From the NCBI GenBank assembly GCA_003342815.1, contig PTEX01000147.1, positions 558,001 to 622,000 of the forward strand: 64,000 bases of DNA. Reading direction: 5' to 3'. Under the pieces are notes generated by a model. That model did not search any database and was not told the DNA's origin. It saw nothing but the letters and a program-made list of their open reading frames with translations. Positions 22,544 through 35,100 of the stretch are shown here, in pieces (the stretch's first letter is position 1; each line of letters opens with the position of its first letter). The position numbers and the translations under genes were made by a program. This stretch comes from Eudromia elegans (lineage: Eukaryota > Chordata > Aves > Tinamiformes > Tinamidae).

Positions 22544-24109
22544 TCTCAGAAGAGCTTAAGCAGCCCTGCACATGGAAAAAATTAAGGATTCCAACTGCTG
22601 CAATTAAGATGTTTCTGCATTAACCACTGCACCTGAAAGTTCCTAAAATATTTTTGCAAAGGGCATTAAAAGCTTTATTTTTTTTGTTTTACATTTGCAT
22701 CATTCTCTACAACAGGTACTCATTCATAAAAATAACATGTCAAGTATCTTTGGGAACACATTCAGTCCTAAAAGATGTACTTACCAAGAGACTTCCTAAG
22801 AGCAGCTCTGTCCCACCTACCTCATCCACAACAAAGCTTTTATACGGACAGGTCAGTCACTGGGAGAACTCACAGAAAAGGTAACAACTCACATTTATGG
22901 TGCTGCTGATGGCTAGAGAAGAAGAATGATAGAATACTTAAGGTTGGAAGGGACCTGTAGAGGTCATCTAGTCCAACCNCTCCCCTGCACATGCAGGGTC
23001 TCCTAGAGCATGTGGCACAGGATTGAGTCCAAGCGGGTTTTGAAGATCTCCAGAGAAGGAGACTCNACCACCTCTCTTAGCAGCAGGCATTCAGGAAGCT
23101 CAAGACCAGGAAAAGCTGATCTCCCAACAGAATTTACTTCCTCAAAATTTTGTTGCTGACCCCAAGAGTTTAAACAAAACGCCTAGGAACAGCTTCTGCC
23201 TGCACTAATTGACAAGTCATTTCAAAGCCACAATGACTTTAAAATCACCCCTTAGAGTTTTGGGGGGTTTTTTAGTATATAAATACATATAAATATATAT
23301 ACACATATTCACCTCCCAAAAGGCAGCAAGTTAAAGAATGAAGAGCCTATATTACCATAATTTCCTCCTCCTCTTCCATATTCAAGAGCTTTTCCCCCTC
23401 TGTCACTGAGGGCAGTGACACTTTTCCCCAGTATTTCACCTGAACTGACACCTGACAGCTGGGTCTCCTGGTTTATTTAAAAATACCTGCACTGTCCTTT
23501 CCTTGAGGAGTACTGTAGTCACTACCACATGCTAGACATCTGTGCTAGCAAGAGGAAGGTGAAGAGCAGTATGTTCCCCACTTTTGGTCATAGTATGCAT
23601 GTTCTGGAGGACCCCACCTTCCCCAGTAGCCTAAATACCAGCATCTATTTTAAAACTCTTCCTTTTAAGAGTTTCCCAGATAAAATAAAAATGACATTTC
23701 AAAAGCAGGGCCTCACTGTAGTTATCTTAACTTCCCTTTGATGAGGTTTGGAGTAGATGCAGAGCGCCAACAAGTAGACATGTCATCCCAATTTACACAC
23801 AGGTCAACAGCAGAAGGATCTACAGCCTCCAAACCCCCAAACCACCCTCAACCCATCTCAGGTAATTCACTCTGCAACTGAGAAACAGCTTTGCAAATTA
23901 CTGCTATCCCAGAGTGTTGGTTCACTACAGAAGCTGCATACAGAGGCAGCAGAAAATCACATTCCAATTATTTGAAATGAATTTCTAAATGAAATAGGTT
24001 TCAAACCTTGTTCTGANTTCTCCAGAATAATAATGCCTCTTTAAGAGCCTAGAGTTGAGCAACACAGGAAATAAAAGGGTAGACACAGGCCTGGATGGAG
24101 AGAACATGG
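22544..24109. other. NCF2 3' UTR and NCF2/SMG7 convergent intergenic region
   Basis: NCF2 probably ends near an ATTAAA at 22665-22670. Most of the rest is unassigned, apart from a CR1 fragment. No coding exon is seen. Confidence 0.6.
22928..23100 (-). mobile_element. CR1 LINE fragment (3' part)
   Basis: GGTTGGAAGGGACCT, AGGTCATCTAGTCCAACC, then GGGTTTTGAAGATCTCCAG and AGAAGGAGACTC match the reverse complement of the CR1 LINE 3' region, including its ATAGAAT edge. It is 5'-truncated, as nearly all CR1 copies are, so it is non-coding. It carries two Ns. Confidence 0.88.
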
Positions 24110-26073
24110 TTTAATTAAAGGCAAAGCTGATTTCAGCAGCTGCAGTTCTTGCACAGACAGACAAAAAACACAAAAAAAGCTTACGACACAAACCAGTTTC
24201 CGTTGGGGTCCCTGGCCTCACTACCCCAGGNGTCAGAGGCAGTGGGCGCTCGTGCACGAGTGGAAGGGAGCGGCCGGAGGGACGTGGCTCAACCTGGTTA
24301 GCTCGCCTAGGGTGCAAGAGTCAGTGACAGCTCAAACACTGGAATGTCGCAGCTGCCGGGGGGCACAGCTCAAACACACCATGAGGGGGCTGCAGAGAGG
24401 TACAGAGGGGTTTGGTTCATATCACCACTGGGTGGGAACTTCACTGTTTGGACTTGTTTTTAAAGAAAATATATTCTTAGAAATGTACCATAGAATGGTG
24501 ATGTTGCAAGGTGGAGAACTTGAGGGAGCTGCTCACACCCTGGAAAGGGTAGCAAGTCTCCNTCTTCCCCTTTTATACTCTTTGGGGGTGCCCCGACTCC
24601 AGTGTCACGTAGGCTCCTGCATGTGCTTTGCTCTGCAGCCCCTTTGCGGCTCAGAGCTCCTGAACCATCACACAAACCCCTACTGCTAAACCCAGCAATC
24701 AGACATGGAGATCGTTTCCGTAACTTCCCTGGGAAACCTAACAGAAATGCTGCCCCCTTTACCGAGCTTGCAGTCTTCCTTCTCCCTAATAAATAGCAAA
24801 TAAAACGTCTCGTTTTCCCTTCTGCGCCTCTTCACGTTTGCATGGTACACTGCTTCTTTCCATGCGTGGGTTACACACAAGTGTCCACAGTGCTCTGAAT
24901 TTCCTTCTGGAACTGAAAGTCTGGGGCTGCAGCTGTGTCTGGGGGGGAGGTCTGCAGAGCTGACGTGTGCCTTTTTGTGGGGTGGGGGTTGAGGGGGGAG
25001 GGACTATGCTCCACACTGTCCAGGCTGTCTTCTTTACCCAGTCCTGCTGGACGACTGATTACCTTCTNGGAGGTGTTGCACATTGGTAATAAAACTACTA
25101 GCGCCCAGCAAAGATGGGAGGATGGGGAGAGAAAGAAAAAAAATGAAAGAAAGAAAACCATTGAAAGCTTTCTACCTACCTATTAAAATGAGTCAGGCTG
25201 TTGAATGCACAGGCTAGCCTGCCCTTGCAGGGCTAGCCACTATGCTACAGTAAAATGTACAGGAATCAAACATTAATTTAAAACCCCATAGCAGTTAACT
25301 TGCTTGTCCAGCAGAGTGCTGCAATGCCCCGTATCACCCATTAGAGCTCAAACGCCTAAGGAGAGGGGGGCATTTCACGCTGGAGCCTCTAACCCACAGA
25401 GGGGCTGGCCAGAGCCTTTGAGGGAAAGGTCAAGTGGTGTCAAGTGCCAGATACTCCTTCATGAAGCTCCCTCACTAGTGCAGGAGATAGAGCCCCACTT
25501 TGCCACCACCTACATCTGACCAGAGCAGCAACTGGGGCTTTCATTGCTACACACTGACTACAAAGCACATCTGTGCATGGAAGATTTCAGTGTGATCTTA
25601 CTACTGAGATAGTAATAGTAAAGATGTTTAGGAGTAATTTCAACTACATTCTCAGTCAGCAAAGCAATCATTAATGGATTCCTATTTTTTATCCCCAAAA
25701 GAGAGGAAAAGGATTGAGAAGTTCTCATTGGCTTCTCCCATCTGCCCTTCATACTCAGCTTTTACTTCCCATGTGGCTGGGGACATGCACGATGGAGCAG
25801 GTGAGAGGCGGTGATACCGGGTTACTGAGTGGGACAAACAGCAGTTCCTCTCTCCCTCCATAGGGCCCAGGGGTGGGAGAGTTCCTGGTGTTGCTTTCTC
25901 GCACTGCAGACGTTTTGTGCACACTCAGTGGGTTGGTGGAGCACTTACGCCCTCCTGACAGCAAGGAACAGAAGAGAGGGCTGCCACCTGCACAGGACTG
26001 TGTGGGCCAGTCCTGCAAACCCAACATGCCATGGTTTATGGAGCCCTGGTTTGCAAGGGTTGCCACCTCATTC
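24110..26073 (-). other. SMG7: SMG7 3' UTR (approximate)
   Basis: Between the SMG7 stop (26074-26076) and the NCF2 side there is about 2 kb without other genes. A minus-strand ATTAAA (complement of 24110-24115) could be the poly(A) signal. The length is an estimate. SMG7 mRNAs have long 3' UTRs in mammals. Confidence 0.45.
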
Positions 26074-26187
26074 TCAATGCGGCGGGTTCATGGCGCCTTG
26101 TCCACGTTGCTGCTTCTGCTTCTGCTGCATTAACAGCTGCTCCAGGGCTGAAGGGCCAGGATGCATCATGGAGCTGGACCAGATNGA
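26074..26187 (-). CDS. SMG7: SMG7 exon 23 (C-terminus and stop)
   Basis: Encodes residues 1154-1190 (SIWSSSMMHPGPSALEQLLM, then QQKQKQQRGQGAMNPPH) and TGA. The first codon is TCN, Ser in any case. Confidence 0.96.
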   Translation of the reverse strand, partial: XIWSSSMMHPGPSALEQLLMQQKQKQQRGQGAMNPPH

Positions 26188-29100
26188 CTAAAAACAAACA
26201 GTCAACACTAGCACTTTCTTGCTCAAGCAATCTTCACAGCTACCTTCCTACAGCAGTCTTTTTTCCTCTCTTCCTTTCACTATCCACACTTTGCTTATCA
26301 TAAAAGCTCTTCAGAAAAAGGCCTTCTGAAGAAAGTCTCCCCTTTAAGAAATTCATCCTCCTCCAAAATCCTTATTACCATAAAAATCCATCCCACATTA
26401 ACAATTACTGATTTTAGACCTGTCAAAGTAAGTGTTTTAATTTCTTCCAGTTCTGCCAACCTACTCCTGTTCCACAAAACACTCCAAGGTAGCACAAGTT
26501 GAAAAACTGTACCATCTTCCAGTGTTGGTCATGCTTCCTACACTGCCTGTGTAAGAGAAGCTGCAGGAAAAACCTTCCATTTCTGACAATGAACTCTGAG
26601 CCCAGAGAAATGAGGTACTCCCCCTAAAGCCCATCTCTCCATCTTCCAGCCCCATACATCAGAACTCATTTCTGAGCAGAGCTTCCAGTTGAACATACCT
26701 TCAAGCTCTCCATGAGCACAGCTGAGGAGTCCTCCATAGGGGGACCCTGGGCTGCCCAGGTGCCACTGGGAGTGCTGGACTGGTGCCAGCTGCTCTCTGA
26801 AGAAGAGGATGTTGCTGGGAGATAGTCCAGACCAAATCCTCCCATTGCTATAACAGGAAAAAGATAAGATGAATTTAGCACAACCTTTGTGAAGCAAATG
26901 CCAACGACTGGCTTCATACAAGCCTGAAATCCAGCTCTTGCCTGGTTTATCCGTTTTCCAGCGGTCTGCGATTCGCCTATCTCGGTTGTCTGAAGTCCCA
27001 ATGGGTCCAAAGTTGGAGAAGGGAACAGAATTGTGGTTATGGGTTGGAGGGGAGCTTGGCAAGCTGCTGGGGTTAGAGGAGTGAGGAGACTGGCTGGCTG
27101 GTGTCGAATGATCTAGAGGTTAGAAGGTAAAAACAAAAAGGTCAAGAAAAGTGGTAGAAACCTCTTATTTTATCTTCTGCTGTTGCAAATTCTCATAATG
27201 AGACACAAGTCTCATTATGACCAAGGAAAGCTCATTGTAGGAGATATTTTAATATTCTCATTTCTTAGTTTCAGCTAATTCTTTGCCTCCTCTGAGACTC
27301 TTCTGTATTTATAGTTAGCATAAAAGCATGACATGCTTTATATCTTTAAAGGAAATTAGCAAAAGAGAAGTTGGTTTGCTTTGTGATCTTAGAGGAAAAA
27401 GGCTTTCAGATTTTCCTCAGTACACTCTAATCATCCTTTTTCTTCTCCTCTTTGAAAAATCCACATCATGAAGTCTTTCCTCCTTTGGCAGAGCAAGACT
27501 GAATGCATAGGGATTTCTGAGCTATCAAAGCTCTACTCCTAAATGCTTCTTGGGAATCCAAGCTAAAGAGATTTCAGGATTTAACACCTCCAAAAGCTTT
27601 TATCCTGCTCGACTACTTAAATTACAATTTAGATTCTTACCCTACAATAATTACAGAACCACCCTTCTGAGGATATCTAAAGAAAAACAGGATCTCATTT
27701 AGAGAAGTAGACTCTTTTTTTAAGTTTCCAGTTACATTTAACTTGCAGTAGGTTCAGAATTAACTCAAATCCTCCTAAGTCACTGCATATAAGAATACCA
27801 AGATTACCTGAGCTGGCTGGAAGGGACGGAGACCACGGAGTCCCTTCAAAAAGAGAATAGAGTGAAGTCTCCTGATGAGTGACTGAAGGGACTTCTGTTT
27901 TTGTGCTGGTATTCATATTTTTCCCATAAACTTCATTGAACATGCTGCTATTTGGGTATCTTTCCTGCCAGAAATGAATTTGAGAGTTTAACTATCATAT
28001 ATTTGAAATATTAATACTATATAGAAGAGAGAATTATGAATTAAAAAGGGAGTCCGCAAGATATTTTGCTCTCCAGCTCCTCCTCCCTCTTTGAGGATTT
28101 TATTTCATATAAAGCCCATCATAGGCTTTATATGAAGGACAAATTTCTTCTGGCTGCACTACAAAGCCTTCAAAAACCTTTAAATTCACAGTGCTCTTAA
28201 GAACTCCATCAAGACTGTGCTCAGTGAATGCTTATTCCGTTGCTCAGCTTTAAAAAATAAAAAACTGACACCAAACAACTTTGAGAAGTACCTTGAAGAA
28301 AATAGCCCATGAACTCTCAGTTCAACAGTATTTCTGCAGGATTATNNNNNNNNNNNNNNNNNNNNNNNNNNNNNNNNNNNNNNNNNNNNNNNNNNNNNNN
28401 NNNNNNNNNNNNNNNNNNNNNNNNNNNNNNCCACCAAAAAACCTAATTTTCAGAAAAATTTAAGAGGCAAAGATGCACCTTCCTGATACGAATTGAAATT
28501 ATGAGCATGGATTTCTTTAAGTTTGTGATTAACTTAAACTAAAGGATATGCACAGATGTCTAAGTGAAAGGCTGAATATTTTCATTCTTACGTACCTGAT
28601 TAAGGGAAAAGCCACTGAGGGACAGGAAGGAAGATGACTGAGACATCAGTTCTGATGGTTTTTCCAGCAAGGACTTCTTCAAAAATCCAAACAGTAAAAA
28701 AGAATAGTTAACATTCAGTGTAGTGAACAGGAATGAATATATGCTACAAAAAACTGCTTTATTTTAGCTTAAATATCTTGGAGAATACGAGCTAACAAAT
28801 GAAGAAAATAATTTACTTCCCTACTATCCTAGAGAGCTAATGTAATTAAAACAAATATGCCCGTCTCCAAACTGCACTGATAGAACAGCATTTGAGATCT
28901 TAAGTTTGCTACTCTGCCTTTGACTGCTGGCACTATCTGATATAGAGGGAACAGGGTTACTAATAAATAACAAAAGATGCCACCCATCCCTATATCTGTA
29001 CAAAACCCCACACAAACAAGGTAGGATCCTCTCTTGGGCTCAGAGAAATACCACACAGNTCAAAAGAAACTCTTAACAGAGATCCAAAACTTCAGAGGTG

Positions 29101-32100
29101 CCATGTTAAGAGGTAATACATAGCACAACCATTTCAACCAGCTAAACCTCCTCTCACACTGCTGTGATTTCCAGCATAATATTTCTCAATTCTCTTCACT
29201 TCTTAGCAGGATTAAGAAGTCAGAAATACCATATCTGAAAAAAAAGGCTGTTTAGGGCAGAAACAGGCTCAGCATTGGAATAAACTGCAACAAAAAAGAA
29301 GGGCTGGGCTGGCTGGTAGACCACCAATACCCATGGATTTNGCTGTGGAGCTAGAGATACGCAATGCATGATCCAAAATTAAGGCTGCAATCTTCAGGAG
29401 AAGAAAAAAAGCTCTTCTTGCATTCATACCAGCTCAACATGCCAGATCTTTCTAAAATTACAGATGACATAACAAAAGCTTGGACTAGAGTCCTTTATTT
29501 CAATGTGGTCTTAATATTGAGAACTTCTGCCCTAATCCTGTGAGCCAAAGAGCAAAAGCCGTCTTTGCTGTGTAAGCAGCTCCCAGCCTGTTAGATTTAC
29601 ACCGAACATCACCTCTGTGCTCGAGAGAACATGCAAAGCTCCCACCCTGCACAGCCCCACTGCTCGCACAGAGAAGCGGCTCCTTCCCCTCACCAGCACA
29701 CGGGACCACAGGAGCTTGCGAGGAAGCTGCTGGGGAACCACAGGGTCCTTTCTGGGCACAGGCTTGGGTGTTGATACTGCTACCAACTATTTGGAATTAC
29801 ACGTAAAATAACTGAACAAACTTATTAGCCAGAGATCAAGTACAAACAGCTCTGCCTTTCGACTCATACAGATCTGAAATGCTAACATTAAACAAAGATA
29901 GTTGCAGCCATACAGCAAAGGCAACACTGCATTTTCAGAAATCATTTATAAGCTCTGCAGCTCAAAAGCCTTCTGGTTAGTAAGCTAGGAAGGTTGCAAC
30001 CCATAAAGAAATGTTTTTCAGCCTGCCAAAATCTACTATATTTCTACAAAAGTTGCTGATTTTCTGGCCAATTACTCGCAGTTTTCTTTCTTTGCAATTT
30101 CTTCTGTTTAAAGGGAAATTTCCTGATACCTTTATGCAATTCTTCCAGGTAGATAAATTAAAAAAAAATAATAAAGTGCACCGTTTGAGCCTGATGTCCT
30201 CCCACTCTTGTACCTTCCACCTCGCACACCCTCACCCCTATTCCTAAGCCCATACAACTGTGGAAGCCCAGGTCTGGGCAAGGAAGGGAGCATCGCTGTG
30301 TTTGCAGTCCCATTTCTCTCATTTTGGGCAAACAAACTGTCCTGGATTTGGCCTAAAGCCCTGTGCTCCCGCAAGCCACAGGTAGAGCCACCTCCCCAGG
30401 TCCCCCGAGCCCTCGGCTGATCTGACCTGCCCCATAGACATTAGCTCAATGGTGGCGGGCGAGAAGGGGAGAGGAGGGATGGGCAGCAGAAAGGAAATGT
30501 CACATCTCTTACATATTTCACAGAAGAAAGATGCCAGTTAGAGTGAGAAGCAGCAGTATTAAGTCAAATACATACAAAGAGGCTCCGTCCAGGAAGAGAG
30601 GCGAGAGGCCCCAGCAGAGCTGGGTAAAGATCAGGAGGATTAGAGAAAATCAGCTCTTCCTCCTCCTCCAAGGCAGCCAGACTCTTTAACAGGTCCGGAG
30701 GAAGCAGAGGGGAGCTCTTGGGGTCCTAGTGACAGAAATGAGCACTGTGAGACAACTGAAGGCAGAGAAGGCAAGAGCAAGAACTGGAAGGGAGCCAGGC
30801 TACACTCAAGCAGGACAAGAGAAGGAGCAAGAGAGGCAGGCGAGCACAGGAGGAGGGCAGCAAGCAAAGGAGGCAGGGGGAAAGCAGAGCAAGCAACATG
30901 GCAGGAGGTACATGGAAAGAAAACACCGAGCGCAGAAGCGAGCTGGGCACCCGGCCTAACGCGTCTGGGGGACAGTCTCCCTCTGTCAAGGAAATGGTAT
31001 CAAAGTAGTTGGTAGCTACTTTTAATTAGGGGACCATGTGCTTCCCATTGCATCAACACCAAGCATCAAAGCCATTTCACATTAGAGGCGAGGACAATAA
31101 ATATGAATTTACTGCAGAGAGGGGATGGCATTTATTCTCCATAGCTGAACTGAGACTATTTTACCTTCCATGTGAAACCACGTTTGCACTTCCCCTCCTC
31201 TTGCACTTTAAAACCTGTAAGGCTTATTTCCACTGCTTGGGACCTCATGTCTATGGTCCAACTGAAAGACCACTGGGCACAAAGCCCTGCCATACCTGGG
31301 TACAGGCTGGTCACACTGGTCAACGCGTGTGCTGTGGGAAATGCCTGAAATAGAAGTGTCACGGGCCTGGCCTCCACCTGTGCCTTGCCTGCCACAAGCT
31401 AAGACTTCCATTTTAGGCCTGAGTAGAGGCTAGTGACCCTACCTCCACCTAAAGACCACAGCCTGACGTCACCATGGAGGCAGCCTCCTCAACACAGGCT
31501 GGCTTTGCTCCCCGAAGTGTAAGCTAAGGGAGCTCAGCAGACCTTCTGAAAATCCAGAGTGCATACACAGGGGCACAGCTGAGCACAGATTTACCAAGGC
31601 CTTAGTTTAACTTCCCTTATAAATATCACCAAGAGCACTCTTGGATGACTCCACAGCTGCTGATAGATAGACTACAGGCTTTGTAAGCAGCCACATGAAG
31701 CACACTCTTCCTATCATTCTCAGCTTCTAGCTTCAGTCCAACTATTGCAGCCTCAGCCATTAAACATACAAGGCATTATACAAGCACTGGGAGTTTAAAA
31801 AAGTAAAGGCTAAAGGGCAATGAGCAAACTGCAGCTATTTAGATAGCCTTTTTGTTTCTCATCAGGTGCTAGACCAGAATCTTTGCCAATACTGCCAGTC
31901 ACACTGCTCCACCTGCTAGAGTATCTCCACAAGAGGAGAGACTCACTACAGACTGAAAGGGACTTCCAGACTTTCACAAGGTTCTTCATAGCAGACCAGA
32001 GTCCCACTCGTGCTGCATATGACCTATACCTACTTGAAACCAAGTTTTCTGCAGCCCAATCACACACACAAATCAACTAACATGGTACTGGAGTTGCTGG

Positions 32101-35100
32101 AATCTCATTTACTGGTTTCCAGAGAACAGTCCAATATCCAATTCCCTAGTAAATCAAATGCCAGAAGGTGGTTCGCATCGATCCACTTCAAGCTACAGGG
32201 CATTTCTGAACTGGGGAATCTACTAAACTGTCAGGAATTTCGGGGCCTCACTGATTTTCACCATCTGTAAAGCTGCTCTTTACCTCAAAGGTCATCCTGG
32301 AGACAGCATCCTGTTCTGGGCGGAAGACTCCTTGCCGTTTTCCCCTGCGGTCCATGCTCGACTGCGGTGCCATCACCCTGTTATCAGCCATGCCGTAGGA
32401 AGACTCCCAGTAATACTCTGGCACCTTGACTTCTGAGGGGTTCTGGTTATATGGCTCCATTGGAAAAGGCTTCATTTTTTTCTCCAGAGGCTGCTGTTGC
32501 ATCACAGGAGGCTGTAATGACTGTTCAAATAATTTTAGAGGGTCCTGGGCCTGAAGGTAATAGGACTGCTTTACAGGCATGATCTTCCCCAGCGAGCCTT
32601 GGACTTGAGGAGGGTTCCAGAGCTGCTTTGACGAGTCTGTCTGGGGGTACTGAAGCAGATATGCAGGCTTTTATCAGGAGATTTGTGAATAATTAACAAT
32701 AGCTGAAGGCCTAGCTTAATTCAGACTGATAGCCTGGCTAAATAGCTATGTTACTCATTAGAACTCATTCCTTACTCAAGGCAATGCTTGAGCATTATCC
32801 TCACTCTAATCTACCAAGGATTTGCACACCTTCATTAAGGTGATGAACCCACATTTGCCGTGCCATACAAGTGGGTCTCACCATCTTCTTTCTGATTACT
32901 CTCAACAGGAAACTTCTCAAACATCACACATACGTGAAACTAGGTGTGAGGGTAAGGGAATCAACAGAGTAACCCAGCTAATCAAAAAAAAGGATAACAT
33001 GGGTGAGGATTCAATCCTCATTTCCAAACAGCAAATCACAGAAGGTCTAAAACAGAAGTACCTGAGCAGAAACATGTTCATTTGTTGCCCTATTAACTTG
33101 AGAAGTCTTTGAACACTCCAAGGCTCAATGAAGTTGAGCACATCAGGTTCTTGGGGCTTACCTGCTGGAACCCCGAGTGGTGCGGGGGGCTCTTCCCAAG
33201 GCCCTGCACGGCCTTCGTGGGGGATTGTTGCTGCTGCTGCTGGGCCAGGACTTGCACCTGTAGCTGGCCCGCAGACTGCGCTGTTGCCTGAGCTGGTAAC
33301 GATGAGAGGGATTGCTGGGAGGGAGGTGGTGTTTGCTGAGGTCCCTGGGTCATGGGCCCTGGTCCGGAGGGCCGCTGCTGGCTGTAGGGAATGTGGGACT
33401 GCTTCCCAGCTTGCACCTGGTTGCCTGCAGGTGAGTGAGCGGCGGGCTGCAGGAAGGTTCCTGGGACGGAGACGCCGCCTGGGAAGGTGTATCCCGTGCT
33501 CATGGAGAAAGCCACAGGTGGGGGGACAACATAAGTCGGAGGTGGGAATCCTTCAAGAGATAAAAATATGCCTTGAACCATGAGTTATACCTCAAATGTC
33601 TCCCTAGACAAAACACTCAGGATGATTTATTTTCTCTTTTCACCTTTAAAAAATGAGAATAGAAAACATAGTACAGTTTGCATACAGGCAAGATGTTGGT
33701 TTTCACCTTTGCAAGTATCACAGGGGCTATGATCATGGAGAATTCTGAGTTCGGTCACAAGTTTTCCTGTCATTCAGTGACATTTGTGTCACTGAAAGAT
33801 GGTGTGAAGTCACACAAGAGATATCAGGAAAGTCTCCACTCCCTGCTTTCACACCTCTCCCCTTCATCATTGCAAGATTTTTTTGATGCAGAACTCCCAG
33901 TGCTCCCACCCTCTCAAACATTTTCAGACATTAAATTTCTACCGTGTTGGACAGAGAAACAATCAATAAATCTACTGCCTCCCTGGGAGGATGACCAGTC
34001 TTTTAATTAATTTAAATAGAGGCAGATGGTAAGCAAACAAATCCTCACATCTGCAAGGTAATTCCTTTCCTGTAGCTCACATCGGAAAGCCAGGTGTGGA
34101 AGGCAACCTCTAATACTTATTCCGCAAGCCAGGTTTTATTTTGGCCTTAGGACAGGGAAGAGGTCCCTCTGTGTTATTCCGAGCAACACAAAACAGCAGT
34201 TGCAGAGATTCTTTGGGAAGGCGAGACTTGCAGCTATTCTGTGCGCAAAGACGGAGCGTGAAGGACAACGCTCTATAACAAAGTGGGAACATGCAATGAA
34301 ACAGCAGCAAATACTACTACAGAAATTACAGCCTAAGATACCACTACAAAAGAAACCAAGCTGTAAAGGAGAAAGCAGTATGACTGATCCTTCATTACAG
34401 AGTACTGTATACAGAGAATGCTCTCTCCTAAGCTAGCACAAGAATTCATCACGATTTGAACAGCCGCAAAAATAGTCTACTGTGAGACTCCTTGATCTTG
34501 GAGTTTCCATTTGAGAGGTGAAGTGGCAGGCTTCATGACAAACCTCAAAGTACTAGCAATCTGATTTGTCTTGTTTCAGTTCTGCTACGCTCCTTCTTTA
34601 CTACACAGCAGGATATTCAACACGAGCATTCACTAGAACAGCTACTGACTTGCACAACTGCAGTGACTCCCATCACAGACTTTTCGGCAGTCAACAGAAA
34701 ATCCCACCTGAGAAAAAAAAAAAACACCACAAAATACCTGGCCGGCTCGGCAAGGGAGGGAAGGCTCCTGGGTGATGAATGGGGATGAACTGGGAACTGC
34801 TGGCCTGACTCGGAGTCTGAGTTACAGGCGTTTTCCTGGCTTCAGACACTGGAGTCTTCCTCATCTCCGTCTGGGACTTCACCTATACCAAAAGAAAGTG
34901 ACAAGAGCTCGGACAATTTTTTTTTCTGCAGTTGAACTCTCAAAGCATCTGAGAGGTTATTTTATTTGCCCTAGGTAGCTGGAGGAGGTATGGAACACAC
35001 TAATCCAGTTTCTGCTCTCAGACTTCAGGCAAATCACGTTTGCTTGGGTGCTCTGTCTCACAGAAGCACTATATGGATATCTATGAAGAAGACTGCAAGA

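Noticed and set aside
26538-27062. 174-codon minus-strand open frame considered as one long SMG7 exon
   Set aside because: Exons 21 and 22 on either side match the family in their own frames with splice sites between; the long frame is read-through of a 94-bp intron.
30729-30959. 76-codon plus-strand frame rich in Lys, Arg, Gln and Glu
   Set aside because: It is the complement of the CU-rich intronic tract; low-complexity composition explains it.
33128-33583. 151-codon plus-strand open frame
   Set aside because: It is the antisense shadow of SMG7 exon 16, and the sense strand has clear family similarity.
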